The notes beneath the pieces were generated by a model. It was not told the origin of the DNA, did no database searches, and was given only the letters and a program-made list of their open reading frames with translations. From DASRDB01 sp035652815 (GTDB lineage Bacteria; Chloroflexota; Ktedonobacteria; Ktedonobacterales; Ktedonobacteraceae), in NCBI GenBank assembly GCA_035652815.1, contig DASRDB010000022.1, forward strand, positions 124,001 to 188,000: a stretch of DNA of 64,000 nucleotides, read 5' to 3'. The position numbers were made by a program, and so were the translations under genes. Shown in pieces: positions 46,536 to 56,442 of this stretch. The number at the start of each line of letters is the position of its first letter. The stretch's first letter is position 1.

Positions 46536-47840
46536 ATGAAGACCGACCCACAAAAGGATACTGCGCTCACTCAACCCGTCCCACCTGTTGCGGAGGCAAC
46601 ACAAGAAACAGAACGTCCCATGCGTTCGTCAGGCCCCTGGCGAGTTTTGCGCAATCGCAACTATGCGCTGCTCTTCTGGGGGCAGATGATTTCCTCAACG
46701 GGCACGCAGATGCAGGTGGTTGCTGTCGCGTGGCAGGTGTTTCTCCTCACTAATAACGCTGTTGCGCTTGGCCTGATAGGCCTGATGCAGGCCATTCCGC
46801 GCCTGATCTTCTCACTGGTGGGTGGTGTGCTTGCCGATATGATTGACCGGCGCAAGCTCCTGCTGATTATCGAGATTGTGCTGGCTTCAACATCAACCAT
46901 TCTGGCGCTCTGCACCATCTTTCATGTCATCAACCTTTTCATCATCTACGCGGTGGTGCTGGTCGCCGCCAGCGTTTCAGCCTTTGAATTTCCCACGCGG
47001 CAGGCCATTGTACCCAGCCTGGTGAAGCGCGAAGAGATGGCGAATGCCTTATCGCTGAACAGCGTGATGATGCAATTGACATTTATCATTGGCCCGACTG
47101 CCGGTGGATTCGCCATAGCCTGGATCGGTGTGGCGAATACCTACTGGTGCGATGTGATCTCGTATTTTGTGGTAATCGGTTCGCTGCTGCTCATAGTAGT
47201 GCCGCGTATTCCGGCGGAGAAACGCCCGAAGGGGGGCTTTGGAGCGCTGGCCGACGGCATGCAATTTCTGCGCGCTCATCCTATCATTCTGGCTGTTCTC
47301 TCTCTGGATTTCTGCGCCACGTTCTTTGGTTCGCCACGCGCCCTGCTTCCCATTTATGCCTCGGATATCCTGCATGTGGGACCGCAAGGCCTGGGTATTC
47401 TTCAGGCCGCGACACCGATAGGTGCGGTTGTACTGGCTCCATTCACCGGTCTTATTGCGCGAGTCAGGCGACAGGGATTGGGTGTTGCGCTGGCAATTAT
47501 TGTCTGGGGATTATGTATCATCGCCTTCGGATTCTTTCCCTCGCCGCTCTGGCTGGGCGTGCTGTTCCTGGCTGGCTCGGGAGCTGCTGATATGGTGAGC
47601 ATGATTTTACGCGGCATTGTTGTTCAGATGTCAACGCCCGATGAATTTCGCGGGCGCATCAGCGCGGTCAATGCCATGTTTGTGGTTGGCGGCCCTATGC
47701 TTGGTCAGTTCGAGTCAGGGCTGGTTGCAGGCCTGTTTACGCCCCTGGTTTCGGTAGTAAGCGGTGGAGCGGTCTGTATTGTGGCAACACTGGTGATTCT
47801 GGCACTGGTGCCGAGTCTGGCAAAGGTCAGGATTAAGTAG
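46536..47840 (+). CDS. MFS transporter (EntS-like exporter)
   Basis: A 434-residue protein with about 12 spans. The family features are NYALLFWGQMISSTGTQMQVVAVAWQVF, the loop GGVLADMIDRRKLLLI and the second-half motif DEFRGRISAVNAMFVVGG. This subfamily exports siderophores or drugs; the substrate is unknown. It follows the B12 genes after the family C repeat. The first 27 residues are Pro/Thr-rich and cytosolic. Confidence 0.88.
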   Translation: MKTDPQKDTALTQPVPPVAEATQETERPMRSSGPWRVLRNRNYALLFWGQMISSTGTQMQVVAVAWQVFLLTNNAVALGLIGLMQAIPRLIFSLVGGVLADMIDRRKLLLIIEIVLASTSTILALCTIFHVINLFIIYAVVLVAASVSAFEFPTRQAIVPSLVKREEMANALSLNSVMMQLTFIIGPTAGGFAIAWIGVANTYWCDVISYFVVIGSLLLIVVPRIPAEKRPKGGFGALADGMQFLRAHPIILAVLSLDFCATFFGSPRALLPIYASDILHVGPQGLGILQAATPIGAVVLAPFTGLIARVRRQGLGVALAIIVWGLCIIAFGFFPSPLWLGVLFLAGSGAADMVSMILRGIVVQMSTPDEFRGRISAVNAMFVVGGPMLGQFESGLVAGLFTPLVSVVSGGAVCIVATLVILALVPSLAKVRIK

Positions 47841-47863
47841 GCTTCCTGAAACAGTAGCGAAGC

Positions 47864-48220
47864 TTATGCTTGAAGATCAACGGCAATAGGAAGGGATGTG
47901 CGTCCCCATTCCTCAAGGTCGTCTTCGGCATCGGCGTATTTTTCTACAAGCAGCCGACGCGCCAGCGCGTCTTCCTGAGCATCGTTTACCTGCCGGGCCT
48001 GTCTTTCAAACATCATATCTCGGATTTTGATTGTGACAGCCGGATTGCGCAGGATATTTTTTACCCAGTCCGCCTGCTCTCTTCCACCTGAAAGCATGTA
48101 GAGAGTTTGCTTGTCTATAGCAAACCAGATTTCAATTGTGTGCGGGCGACCGGTAACGCGGCCAACTGTCGTCAGGTAACAAAAGTCTTCACCGGATATC
48201 TGCTGGAAGTTGATGCTCAT
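47864..48220 (-). CDS. Nitroreductase/deazaflavin-dependent family protein
   Basis: A 118-residue protein. YLTTVGRVTGRPHTIEIWFAI and LYMLSGGREQADWVKNILRNPAVTIKI are the core of the DDN/DUF385 split-barrel family, which binds F420 or FMN. AGGAACAATGGC precedes ATG 48220. It is convergent with the MFS gene and divergent from comM. Confidence 0.85.
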   Translation of the reverse strand: MSINFQQISGEDFCYLTTVGRVTGRPHTIEIWFAIDKQTLYMLSGGREQADWVKNILRNPAVTIKIRDMMFERQARQVNDAQEDALARRLLVEKYADAEDDLEEWGRTSLPIAVDLQA

Positions 48221-48356
48221 GCCATTGTTCCTTGTTTAGTTCATAGTTATTTTCTCAATTGTATCACCTGTTGGTGTACTTCTAGAGCGATATCTTGCAT
48301 TTTTTGCCAGACTCATGCATAATGCAGCACATATTTGTTGAGGAGGTTTGGCGCTC

Positions 48357-49886
48357 ATGTTGGCAAAGGTACAAAGCTGCGCAGTGATCGGACTGGATGG
48401 AGCGCTGGTCGAAGTAGAAATTGATATCTCCAATGGCCTGCAAGCATTTACCATCGTTGGTCTCCCCGATGCCGCTGTAAACGAGTCCCGCGAACGAGTG
48501 CGTTCTGCGATCAAGAATAGTGGCTGCTTATTTCCTATGAGACGTATCACGGTCAATCTGGCCCCGGCAGATTTACGGAAAGAAGGTCCTGCCTATGATC
48601 TTCCTATAGCCATAGGAATATTGTTAGCATCGGAACAGATTAACCAGGATGCAAGCATTGAACAATCTCTATTTCTGGGGGAATTATCGCTGGATGGGGC
48701 GGTACGCCATACCAACGGTATTTTGCCGATGGTTGCGCTGGCGAGCGAGAAGCACGTCAAGCATGTCTTTGTCCCGGCGGATGATGCAGTGGAGGCGGCG
48801 CTGATTCGTGACGTGAATATTTATCCTGTGCAGGCATTAGGTCAGCTTGTGGCGCATCTCAACGGAGAAAAGCTGATCGAGCCATATATTCCCGACCCCA
48901 AATTCTGGGAAGTGCATGAAACGATGGTGTATAGCCACGATATGGCAGCAGTGCGCGGCCAGGAGCATGTCAAACGCGCTCTGGAGGTCGCGGCCAGTGG
49001 CGGGCATAATATTCTCATGAGCGGCCCTCCTGGATCGGGCAAGACGTTGCTGGCCCGTTCGACGCCATCGATTTTGCCTCGTATGGTCATCGATGAGTCT
49101 CTTGAAGTGACCAAGATATACAGTGTAAGCGGCATGCTTCCCTCAGACATGCCCCTGCTGTTACAACGGCCATTTCGCGCTCCTCACCATACCATTAGCC
49201 ACGCGGGTTTAGTTGGTGGTGGGCGTTTACCCCGACCTGGGGAGATTAGCCTTGCCCATAGGGGCGTCTTGTTTCTCGATGAATTGCCCGAATTTGGACA
49301 AAACGTCCTCGAAGTCCTGCGCCAACCCCTCGAAGACAAAGTTGTTACGATCTCACGCGCCCAGGGAACAATTACTTATCCCGCCAACTTTATGCTGGTA
49401 GCAGCCATGAATCCTTGTCCCTGCGGCCATTATGGCGACCCGGTAAAGGAATGTACCTGCTCTGCGATGGCGATTGCCCGCTACCAGAAGCGCATCAGTG
49501 GTCCCTTGCTAGACCGCATCGATATCCATGTCGAAGTGCCGCGTGTCGATTACGAGAAACTGGCCGACAAACGGCAGGTTGAGACCTCGGAAACCATAAG
49601 AAGGCGCGTGCAGGCAGCCAGAGAGCGCCAGTTGGAACGCTTCAAAGGCACGAAGCTGACCTGCAATGCCGAAATGGGGCCAAACGAGGTGCGCGAGTTC
49701 TGTCAGACCGATGCGGCTGGTGAGAAGCTGCTAAAAGCCGCCACACAGCAGTTACACCTGTCGGCGCGTGCCTATCACAGAGTGCTGAAGCTGGCCCGCT
49801 CGATAGCAGATCTGGCGGGCAGTGAGATGCTGGCGGCTAATCACCTGGCGGAGGCGATTCAGTATAGGCCGAGGATGGGGATGTAG
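48357..49886 (+). CDS. comM: YifB/ComM-family magnesium-chelatase-like ATPase
   Basis: A 509-residue protein. The N-terminal domain reads AVIGLDGALVEVEIDISNGL and VVGLPDAAVNESRERVRSA-type sequence. The ATPase has Walker A MSGPPGSGKTLLARS and Walker B GVLFLDELPEF, then PCPCGHYGDPVKECTC with four Cys, a zinc site typical of the family. ComM promotes branch migration during natural transformation. AGGAGG precedes ATG 48357 by about ten bases. Confidence 0.93.
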   Translation: MLAKVQSCAVIGLDGALVEVEIDISNGLQAFTIVGLPDAAVNESRERVRSAIKNSGCLFPMRRITVNLAPADLRKEGPAYDLPIAIGILLASEQINQDASIEQSLFLGELSLDGAVRHTNGILPMVALASEKHVKHVFVPADDAVEAALIRDVNIYPVQALGQLVAHLNGEKLIEPYIPDPKFWEVHETMVYSHDMAAVRGQEHVKRALEVAASGGHNILMSGPPGSGKTLLARSTPSILPRMVIDESLEVTKIYSVSGMLPSDMPLLLQRPFRAPHHTISHAGLVGGGRLPRPGEISLAHRGVLFLDELPEFGQNVLEVLRQPLEDKVVTISRAQGTITYPANFMLVAAMNPCPCGHYGDPVKECTCSAMAIARYQKRISGPLLDRIDIHVEVPRVDYEKLADKRQVETSETIRRRVQAARERQLERFKGTKLTCNAEMGPNEVREFCQTDAAGEKLLKAATQQLHLSARAYHRVLKLARSIADLAGSEMLAANHLAEAIQYRPRMGM

Positions 49887-49900
49887 TAGGTACCTGCATA

Positions 49901-50270
49901 TCAAGTTTGAGAACCCGTTTCTGAAAAGGAAGTAATATCCTGTGCCTTTTGCATTTGTTGAATGATATCACCTGCTATTGCTACAGAGGGTCGTTTTGTT
50001 ATTTTGCGCACTAGAGCAGGATCGAGCTTCGGTTCGCGATAAGCAAACCGTTTGTCTCCTGCTCGGTGTCCGTCAACTCCGTGTAACAGAAGCCTGCAAT
50101 GGCAGGGCGATCCAGGATAGCATCTATCAACTCGCGATATTTGGAGAGAAAGTCTTCAGGAGTTTTCACCGTTCTATACTCGAACCAGGGTGTTCCCGGC
50201 ATGGCTTGATAGCTGCTTCCTCCGAACTCGGTCAGCATGATTGGTTTGTTCTCGCGCTTGTGCCCCTTCC
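49901..50270 (-). pseudogene. Fossil C-terminal end of a GH2-family glycosidase
   Basis: On the minus strand 50270-50037 reads KRENKPIMLTEFGGSSY and AGFCYTELTDTEQETNGLL, typical of the C-terminal part of GH2 beta-galactosidase/glucuronidase proteins. The frame then breaks at about 50037-50048, and the other frame continues with YREPKLDPALVR and RPSVAIAGDII to a TGA at 49901-49903. An upstream stop lies at 50272-50274 and the N-terminal domains are absent. This is a frameshifted relic. Confidence 0.85.
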
Positions 50271-50314
50271 TCTATTGCTGGTGATTCCTTCAGGCGGCTT
50301 CTCAGGCTCGTTGA

Positions 50315-50346
50315 GGCAGGTGGACGTGATGAATCACGTCCCTACA
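50315..50346. repeat. Family A repeat, copy 2 (half copy)
   Basis: GGCAGGTGGACGTGATGAAT followed by CACGTCCCTACA matches one arm of the family A repeat (compare 4749-4776). The other arm is missing. It lies just beyond the GH2 relic. Confidence 0.8.
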
Positions 50347-50487
50347 GAAGAATTTCCTATTTATTTGGGCACTTTCATAATAAAAATAAGACAAGATGTT
50401 GTAATACAAGAAAATTTTCAAATCGTTTTTACACTCTTGCCAAAATTCAATTTATCTTTTACTATATTCCAGTTAAATACAATAGAA

Positions 50488-53400
50488 ATGGAGCATGCGC
50501 TTATGCTATCCTGGTTTTTTCCTGAGCAGTTGGTTCTTCCCCCCGAACTTTCATCCAGGGACATAGTCGAGGCGCTTCAATCTCTTTTGGAGGCGCAGGA
50601 TGGGGATAGCTTTTACGAACTTGTATCCAGGCAGGCAGGTATTCTCCTTTCCCAGCATACGCAGACGGTTCTCTACCTGACACTGCTTCGCGAATCGTTG
50701 AGCGAGGAAGAAGACCCGGTGGTGGAAGACCTGCGATTTTTCCTCTATTTACTCAGGTATGCCAGTGTACATGACATAGCGCAGGCGTTTGAGTGTCTTG
50801 CTTTCCTCACGGAGGAAACGGATATCACATTGCTTTTTCCACTCGTGGCAACCGATTGGTTAGCATTTCTTAAGCAGGTTCGCGCTGCATTCAAACCAGA
50901 ACAGCATTTGCCTGTTTTCGCGCTCCTTTGCCAGGAAACAGGTGATCTCCAGACGCAGTTGTACGATGAAACAGGCGATGAAACATTCATTCAGCAGGCT
51001 TGCGAAAACTACACACAGGCTCTTTCGTGCGTGGCTCAGCAGGAGAAACCGGCGTTCGGGGCTTATTTGCACCTGCGGCGCGGTCTTACCTTTCTACATC
51101 GAAAAGAGGGAGAGCGGGCCGAATTGCTTGAACAGGCGATTGCGGATTTTGAAGCCGCGCTGCCCATCCTTTCGCCCACGGAGCAGCCGGAATATGCAGG
51201 CACACTTCATTTCAACCTGGCTGTTGCCTATTGCGAGCGGGTGTATGGCACTCGCGAAAAGAATTTGCGCCGCGCCATAGAAGCCTATCGTGCCGCCCTC
51301 GACATCTACACCCAAGAGACCGCGCAGCACATGGTTAGTGATATCAACTACCGGCTGGCATTCATCTATGTTGAACTCAAGGATGAGCAAGCGGCACGAG
51401 CTGCCTTCTCTGCATTGGGTGAAGCTGCGCGCCTGGTTGAACGTATGGCGCAAGAGCAGCTTAAGGAGAATGAGCCTGCGACTGCTGCGGCACGAACTGA
51501 GCCTGCCGACGATGAGCAGCTTGCCTCGATAATTGACAACTGGCTCGCGCTCGTTGATCGAGACCAGCTTCACGCTTATCTGCTTGAACACCAGGATTGG
51601 CTGATTTCAAACACTGCTATCAGGGCCTTGCGACGGCGTCTCGAGGCAATAGAGCAGCAGCGCCGCGATGGATATGCTGAGTATATTGCGATGCTCCTGC
51701 GGCTGCTGGAAGATGCAATGGCTACCTCTCTCGACCTGGCCTGGCATCGTTACTTCATCGAGCTACTTCCTGCCCTGGAAGCTATACTTATGCTCTCATT
51801 CGCGTCCTCTACGCAAGAAGTGCAGCACCGTATTATGGAGCAACAGGTAACCTTTACCTCACCCACCATGTTTGCGGTCCTGTATATGATAGCACATGCA
51901 CCTGACCAGAATGAATTGGAGGCAGATTCTCTGCGCGCGGTTGCCACGCTACTCCACATGGTTCGTTCCGGCGAGATAGCATCGCCTGCACTGGCAACCG
52001 CTTCAGCCACTGAATCTTTATCTGTGAATACGCAGGAGAACGATGCACATGGTGCGGAAGATGAGTTGAGGTCATCTTTTTCCTTCTCGCAACGCGATTT
52101 TGAACGGGTGAATTTGAACGACCCGGTTTTCAGGCTGCTGGCGCAGGATTTAAGCCGTCTTACTCCAGAGCAGAGGATGGCTATCCTGCCCTATCTCGCA
52201 CAAATAGGTAATATCATTGGCTCATCGCGGTTTTCCGAGATGGAGCAGGGAGCGCGAAATATTGCTGCCTTGCTCGATCCATTGCAAACTCCCTACCTGG
52301 TAGCTGGCATGCGCTGGAATTGCGCTGCGTCATCACTCATCGATCCGCAACAGGCAGATTTGCCGCAAGCCCTGGAGGATTGCGAAGCTGCGCTCAGCGT
52401 GTTCACACGGGAAATTTCGCCCAATGCCTGGGGCATACTGATCTTTACACGCGCTGTGATCCACTTCAACATGATTGCGTATGATACGCAACGGCGACTC
52501 ATCCAGGCGGAACGCGAATATCATGCGCGGCAGGCCTTTACTGATTTCAATACCATCGAGAACTTCTTCTCGCCGCAGGAAACGGCCTACGAGTGGGCGT
52601 TGGTACGCGCTACCCGCGCCATGGCTCGCATCGAAATGGGAGGTCAAAACGCACAAGAACACCTGGATATTGAGGGCATTCTGGCTGATTTCGATGCGGC
52701 ACTCCCTGTCCTTAAATCAGAGGCAACGCAAATGCAGTGTATCTTTCTGCATATGTATCGTGCCAGGATGCTCCTGGAATATCAGGTTGGCGACCGCCGG
52801 GTGCATATAGAGCGAGCTATCGAGGATTGTAACGCCGTGATCGCGTTAGCGCAGCCTCGTTCAACCCGCGCGATGGAAGATTTCTGGGTTGGAGCGCTCA
52901 TCGTTCGCGGCATAGCCTACCTGGAGCGTATCTCAGGCAGGGCGCGTGAAAATATTGAACAGGCCATCCAGGACTTCAATCTTGCACTCACCGTATATAC
53001 ACGCGCCTCCTATCCTCAGGACTGGGCCGTTACGCTGGCAAATCGCGCCCATGCTTACCTGGTACGCATTGAAGGAGACAGACGCAGCAACCTGGAGCTG
53101 GCGCTGAAAGACTGTCAAGACGCGCTCGAGGAATTGCGCTCCAGAGAGGATTATTCCATGACGGGGCAGGTGCTGGTGAATCGCAGCCATATCTATCTGC
53201 AACGCATCGCTGGTGAGCGCACGCAAAATTTGCAGGATGCATTAGCCGGTTGCAACGAAGCGATTGAACTGTTCGTGAAGGCTGGACAAGATTATCAGCG
53301 CGCCCGGGCGCTGGTGAACCGGGCCGGAATCTATATGTTGTTGCTCTCCGGTGATCGCAGGCACAATTTTGAACTTGCCCTGGCCGACTGCAATGCTGCG

Positions 53401-55713
53401 CTTGAGGTTTTATCACCTGCTACTTTCCCCCTCGATTGGGGGAAGACACTAGTCAATCGTGGCATGGTCCGCCGTTCGCTTGCCATGATGTATGGTTTTC
53501 GCCAGCGTGGCGCAGGAATGCGCACGTTGATGAACCGCCTCCTCACTCAGGACGAGGAATCAATATATGTGCAGTTCGGCGAGATAGACGTATTGTTTGA
53601 GCAGGCGCTCTCCGATTTCACCCAGGCACTTACCGTTTTCTCGCGGGACGTAACACCTCGTGAGTGGGCATCCACGCTACGGGAACGCGCCCTCACCTAT
53701 GGAGTGCAGACACAAAGCTTTTTCTCAGGGAAACGCGAAGAATATCTTCGCCTCGGTATTTTTGACTACGACTCCGCCCTCAATGTCCTCGCAGAGCAGG
53801 AGTGGCCCTATGATTGGGCTATCACCATCACGAATCGAGGCGTCCTATACAGCGAACTTGTCTCGCTTCCCTCCACAACACAGAGCGAAGATGCAGCGCA
53901 TGCTCTCGCTGATACTGAGGCTGCGATGTCGGTTTTGACCCGTCAGACCTCCCCGGCCAATTATCGCACTTTACAAAGTATACGTGCCGGAGTCTTCGCT
54001 AAATTGCGCCAGTGGTCCCGCGTTCACGATGCTCTGTCAGAGGCGCGTGCCGTCCAGCGCGACCTTACGGCCAAAACGTCAAGTCCCCAGGCCCAGATCG
54101 ATACCATCGCGGCGTTTTCTCTGCTCGATATTTATGTGCTTGACGCCTGGGCTTTGCTCCATATTGAGCCTGTGGATGTGGAAGCAATCGCGGTAGCGCT
54201 CGAAGAGGGTCGCGCACAAAGCCAGCGAGTTGCTCTCGAATTGGATATGATTCGCATGCAGGACCTTCCCCCGGGGGAAGCCCGAGAGCGCATGAGAGCC
54301 TTTCTCCTCGCCCGCGACCAGTGGCGCAAGGCCCAGGCTCAGGCACTTGAACAGGGCCTGACTGCAAACGCACAAAGGAATATTAACGTAGCGTACCACG
54401 CTTTCATTCAAGCGCGAGAGCGTATCCGGGAACTGGATAATGCTGATTTCATGTCGCCCAGGCCCTCTTTGCAAGGCATCACACAGGCCCTGCAAGAGCC
54501 AGGCGAAGCACTTGTCTATCTTGTTCCAGCATCTATGCTTGCTGAGACCGGAGGGATGGCGCTTATTGTGACGCGCACTCCTTCCCATGAGATAATTGCG
54601 ACTCCTTTACATATCTCTGCACTGCAAGAATTTGATCTGCTCGATCTTATCGAGATCAGGAATAACGACTCGCCACTCATTCGATGGAACGAAGTCATCG
54701 AAACACTTGGACAAAAGGGCCTTGATATAGTGGTCGAACGGCTGTTACAGCAGGGCGTGCGTAAAGTCAGGCTGATCCCTTTTAGCTGGCTTGGCCTGTT
54801 TCCCCTGCCTTCGGTTATGATTACGACACCAGATGGTCGTTGTCGCTGCTTGAGCGATCTTTTTGAGGAAGTGACCATCGTACCTGGGGCGCGCAGCCTG
54901 GAAGTTGCCCGCGAACGGATTCTCAGGTTTTCCCGCGAGCGCCGCACCCTGCTTATCGGAGGCAATCCTACTCCACATCCACCGGGAGCTGATCTACCGT
55001 TTGCCCATGCTGAAGCGGCTACTATCAAGCGAATCGCCAGGGAGCATGGTTATCCCTCTACCCTGATACATTACCTGCCGCCTGGTGAGATGACACGCGA
55101 ACGCGTTATCGATGAACTCCAGAAGGCATATTATGCGCATCTAGCCCTGCATGGGCAGTATCGTGTGGGCGATCCTCGCCATTCACGCATTGTCCTCGCT
55201 GGCTCTGAATGGCTTGCAGAACGGGAACGGAGCATCTATCTGGGTGAAGTCCTGGATGGACATATTCGCCTCAAAGGCATGCGCCTGCTGGTTCTTTCGG
55301 CCTGTGAAACATCGATTATCGACACCCAGCGCGTTCCCAACGAAGCGTTAGGCCTTTCCGCTGCCTTTCTCCAGGCTGGAACTGCTGCTGTCATCGCCAC
55401 ATTATGGCCTGTTCATGATGTCGCAACCTATCTGCTCATGACCCGCTTTGCGCACTACTTTCTTGATCCCCAGGGACTCTGGCCGCCTGCTCGCGCCCTC
55501 GCTCGGGCCCAGCGCTGGCTGCGCGAGGAAGCAACAAACCGTGTCCTGGCTGAATATGACCCGATAAGCGGCAATTCCACTTTGCGCAGCCTGCGCCTGA
55601 GTTATGCAGCAGCCCGTCTCAACATTCAACGCGAGGCTCTTGATGGCGACCCGGATGCACTTCCTTTTGCAGACCCTTTCTTCTGGGCAGGAGTGGTCGT
55701 CATGGGGATATAG
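50488..55713 (+). CDS. Large TPR protein with C-terminal CHAT protease domain
   Basis: A 1741-residue protein. The start is placed at ATG 50488 (or 50503) because earlier codons run antisense through a GH2 relic. Many TPR-like repeats fill residues ~120-1350 (LEQAIADFEAALPILSPTEQ, IEQAIQDFNLALTVYTRASY). The last ~350 residues are a CHAT domain: the candidate catalytic His is H1555 (LALHGQY) and the Cys is C1606 (LSACETS), followed by LGLSAAFLQAGTAAVIATLWPVHD and FWAGVVVMG. CHAT domains are caspase-like proteases. No substrate or partner gene is obvious. Confidence 0.88.
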   Translation: MEHALMLSWFFPEQLVLPPELSSRDIVEALQSLLEAQDGDSFYELVSRQAGILLSQHTQTVLYLTLLRESLSEEEDPVVEDLRFFLYLLRYASVHDIAQAFECLAFLTEETDITLLFPLVATDWLAFLKQVRAAFKPEQHLPVFALLCQETGDLQTQLYDETGDETFIQQACENYTQALSCVAQQEKPAFGAYLHLRRGLTFLHRKEGERAELLEQAIADFEAALPILSPTEQPEYAGTLHFNLAVAYCERVYGTREKNLRRAIEAYRAALDIYTQETAQHMVSDINYRLAFIYVELKDEQAARAAFSALGEAARLVERMAQEQLKENEPATAAARTEPADDEQLASIIDNWLALVDRDQLHAYLLEHQDWLISNTAIRALRRRLEAIEQQRRDGYAEYIAMLLRLLEDAMATSLDLAWHRYFIELLPALEAILMLSFASSTQEVQHRIMEQQVTFTSPTMFAVLYMIAHAPDQNELEADSLRAVATLLHMVRSGEIASPALATASATESLSVNTQENDAHGAEDELRSSFSFSQRDFERVNLNDPVFRLLAQDLSRLTPEQRMAILPYLAQIGNIIGSSRFSEMEQGARNIAALLDPLQTPYLVAGMRWNCAASSLIDPQQADLPQALEDCEAALSVFTREISPNAWGILIFTRAVIHFNMIAYDTQRRLIQAEREYHARQAFTDFNTIENFFSPQETAYEWALVRATRAMARIEMGGQNAQEHLDIEGILADFDAALPVLKSEATQMQCIFLHMYRARMLLEYQVGDRRVHIERAIEDCNAVIALAQPRSTRAMEDFWVGALIVRGIAYLERISGRARENIEQAIQDFNLALTVYTRASYPQDWAVTLANRAHAYLVRIEGDRRSNLELALKDCQDALEELRSREDYSMTGQVLVNRSHIYLQRIAGERTQNLQDALAGCNEAIELFVKAGQDYQRARALVNRAGIYMLLLSGDRRHNFELALADCNAALEVLSPATFPLDWGKTLVNRGMVRRSLAMMYGFRQRGAGMRTLMNRLLTQDEESIYVQFGEIDVLFEQALSDFTQALTVFSRDVTPREWASTLRERALTYGVQTQSFFSGKREEYLRLGIFDYDSALNVLAEQEWPYDWAITITNRGVLYSELVSLPSTTQSEDAAHALADTEAAMSVLTRQTSPANYRTLQSIRAGVFAKLRQWSRVHDALSEARAVQRDLTAKTSSPQAQIDTIAAFSLLDIYVLDAWALLHIEPVDVEAIAVALEEGRAQSQRVALELDMIRMQDLPPGEARERMRAFLLARDQWRKAQAQALEQGLTANAQRNINVAYHAFIQARERIRELDNADFMSPRPSLQGITQALQEPGEALVYLVPASMLAETGGMALIVTRTPSHEIIATPLHISALQEFDLLDLIEIRNNDSPLIRWNEVIETLGQKGLDIVVERLLQQGVRKVRLIPFSWLGLFPLPSVMITTPDGRCRCLSDLFEEVTIVPGARSLEVARERILRFSRERRTLLIGGNPTPHPPGADLPFAHAEAATIKRIAREHGYPSTLIHYLPPGEMTRERVIDELQKAYYAHLALHGQYRVGDPRHSRIVLAGSEWLAERERSIYLGEVLDGHIRLKGMRLLVLSACETSIIDTQRVPNEALGLSAAFLQAGTAAVIATLWPVHDVATYLLMTRFAHYFLDPQGLWPPARALARAQRWLREEATNRVLAEYDPISGNSTLRSLRLSYAAARLNIQREALDGDPDALPFADPFFWAGVVVMGI

Positions 55714-56441
55714 TCACATCCTGATGAACCGGGAGACCAGAAGTCCACAGCGCCAAATTGCCGTTATCATCGCCGCTTGCCAGTAACTGGCTATTATGGC
55801 TGAACGCTACTGACCAGACCTGCCCTCCCTCTAATATCAGCATACGAGATTGGCTTTGTTCCTCAACAGGCCAGAGTTGAATGCTATGATTATGCCCACC
55901 GATTGCCAGAAATGTTCCGTCATGATTGAAAGCTACTGACCAGGCCATCGTGGTGTACCCATAAAAAATTCCTGATAAAACGGGCGCTTTCCTTACCCTG
56001 AACACTTTCCACCTTCCATTGTTTGATGGCCAGATCATCTCCCCCAACAGCGATACTGCGCCCGCCGGGGCTAAAACTCAATGACCAGAGGCATCCTGCC
56101 TGCGCCTGAAAGGTTTCAAGCGAGTATCCTTTTTCTACCTCCCATAGCTTCACTTTTCCCCCATATGAGATGCTGGCTAAAAGGCCATGTGCGCCAAATG
56201 CCACCGCGCCGACCCAGATCGAATGACCTGGAAGCGTTCTGAGGCGATAGGGCGCGTTTTCTTGCGTAATATCCCATACCTCTACTGCTTCGTCCTGGCT
56301 TTCACGAATGTAGTCAGGGCTTTGCGCTTTCATCAGAGCATGCGTACTAAGCAGCTTGAGACTACCATGTACAATCTCCTCGCGCGCCTGTTCCACCTCA
56401 GATTCTTCGCTGCGCTCAGGATGACAGGTGGAGGCATGCAA
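55700..56441 (-). pseudogene. Broken WD40-repeat gene
   Basis: Two minus-strand frames complete each other. The first (56441 down to about 55968) has WD40 units such as GGKVKLWEVEKG and LAIKQWKVE. The second (from about 55968 to 55700) has MAWSVAFNHDG, SIQLWPVEE and NLALWTSG. The frames meet at a run of six A at 55963-55968. The first residues after the nominal start (CHPERSEESE) come from a family B repeat, not from a WD40 protein. The 3' end overlaps the CHAT gene by 14 bases. Confidence 0.8.
56397..56436. repeat. Family B repeat, copy 4 (half copy)
   Basis: CTCAGATTCTTCGCTGCGCT followed by CAGGATGACAGG matches the right arm of family B (compare 16880-16909). The other arm is missing. It lies 7 bases from the end of hypE and forms the start of the broken WD40 frame. 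Confidence 0.8.
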
Positions 56442-56442
56442 T

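Noticed and set aside
49978..50487. A 170-residue N-terminal extension of the CHAT protein
   Set aside because: It runs antisense through the GH2 relic and a family A half copy and has no ribosome site; the start is placed at 50488.
49901..56441. A defence island made of the CHAT protein and the WD40 gene
   Set aside because: No nuclease, gasdermin, reverse transcriptase or other effector is next to them, and the WD40 gene is broken.
55700..56441. Two separate WD40 proteins
   Set aside because: The two frames continue one another at an A-run, so one broken gene explains both.
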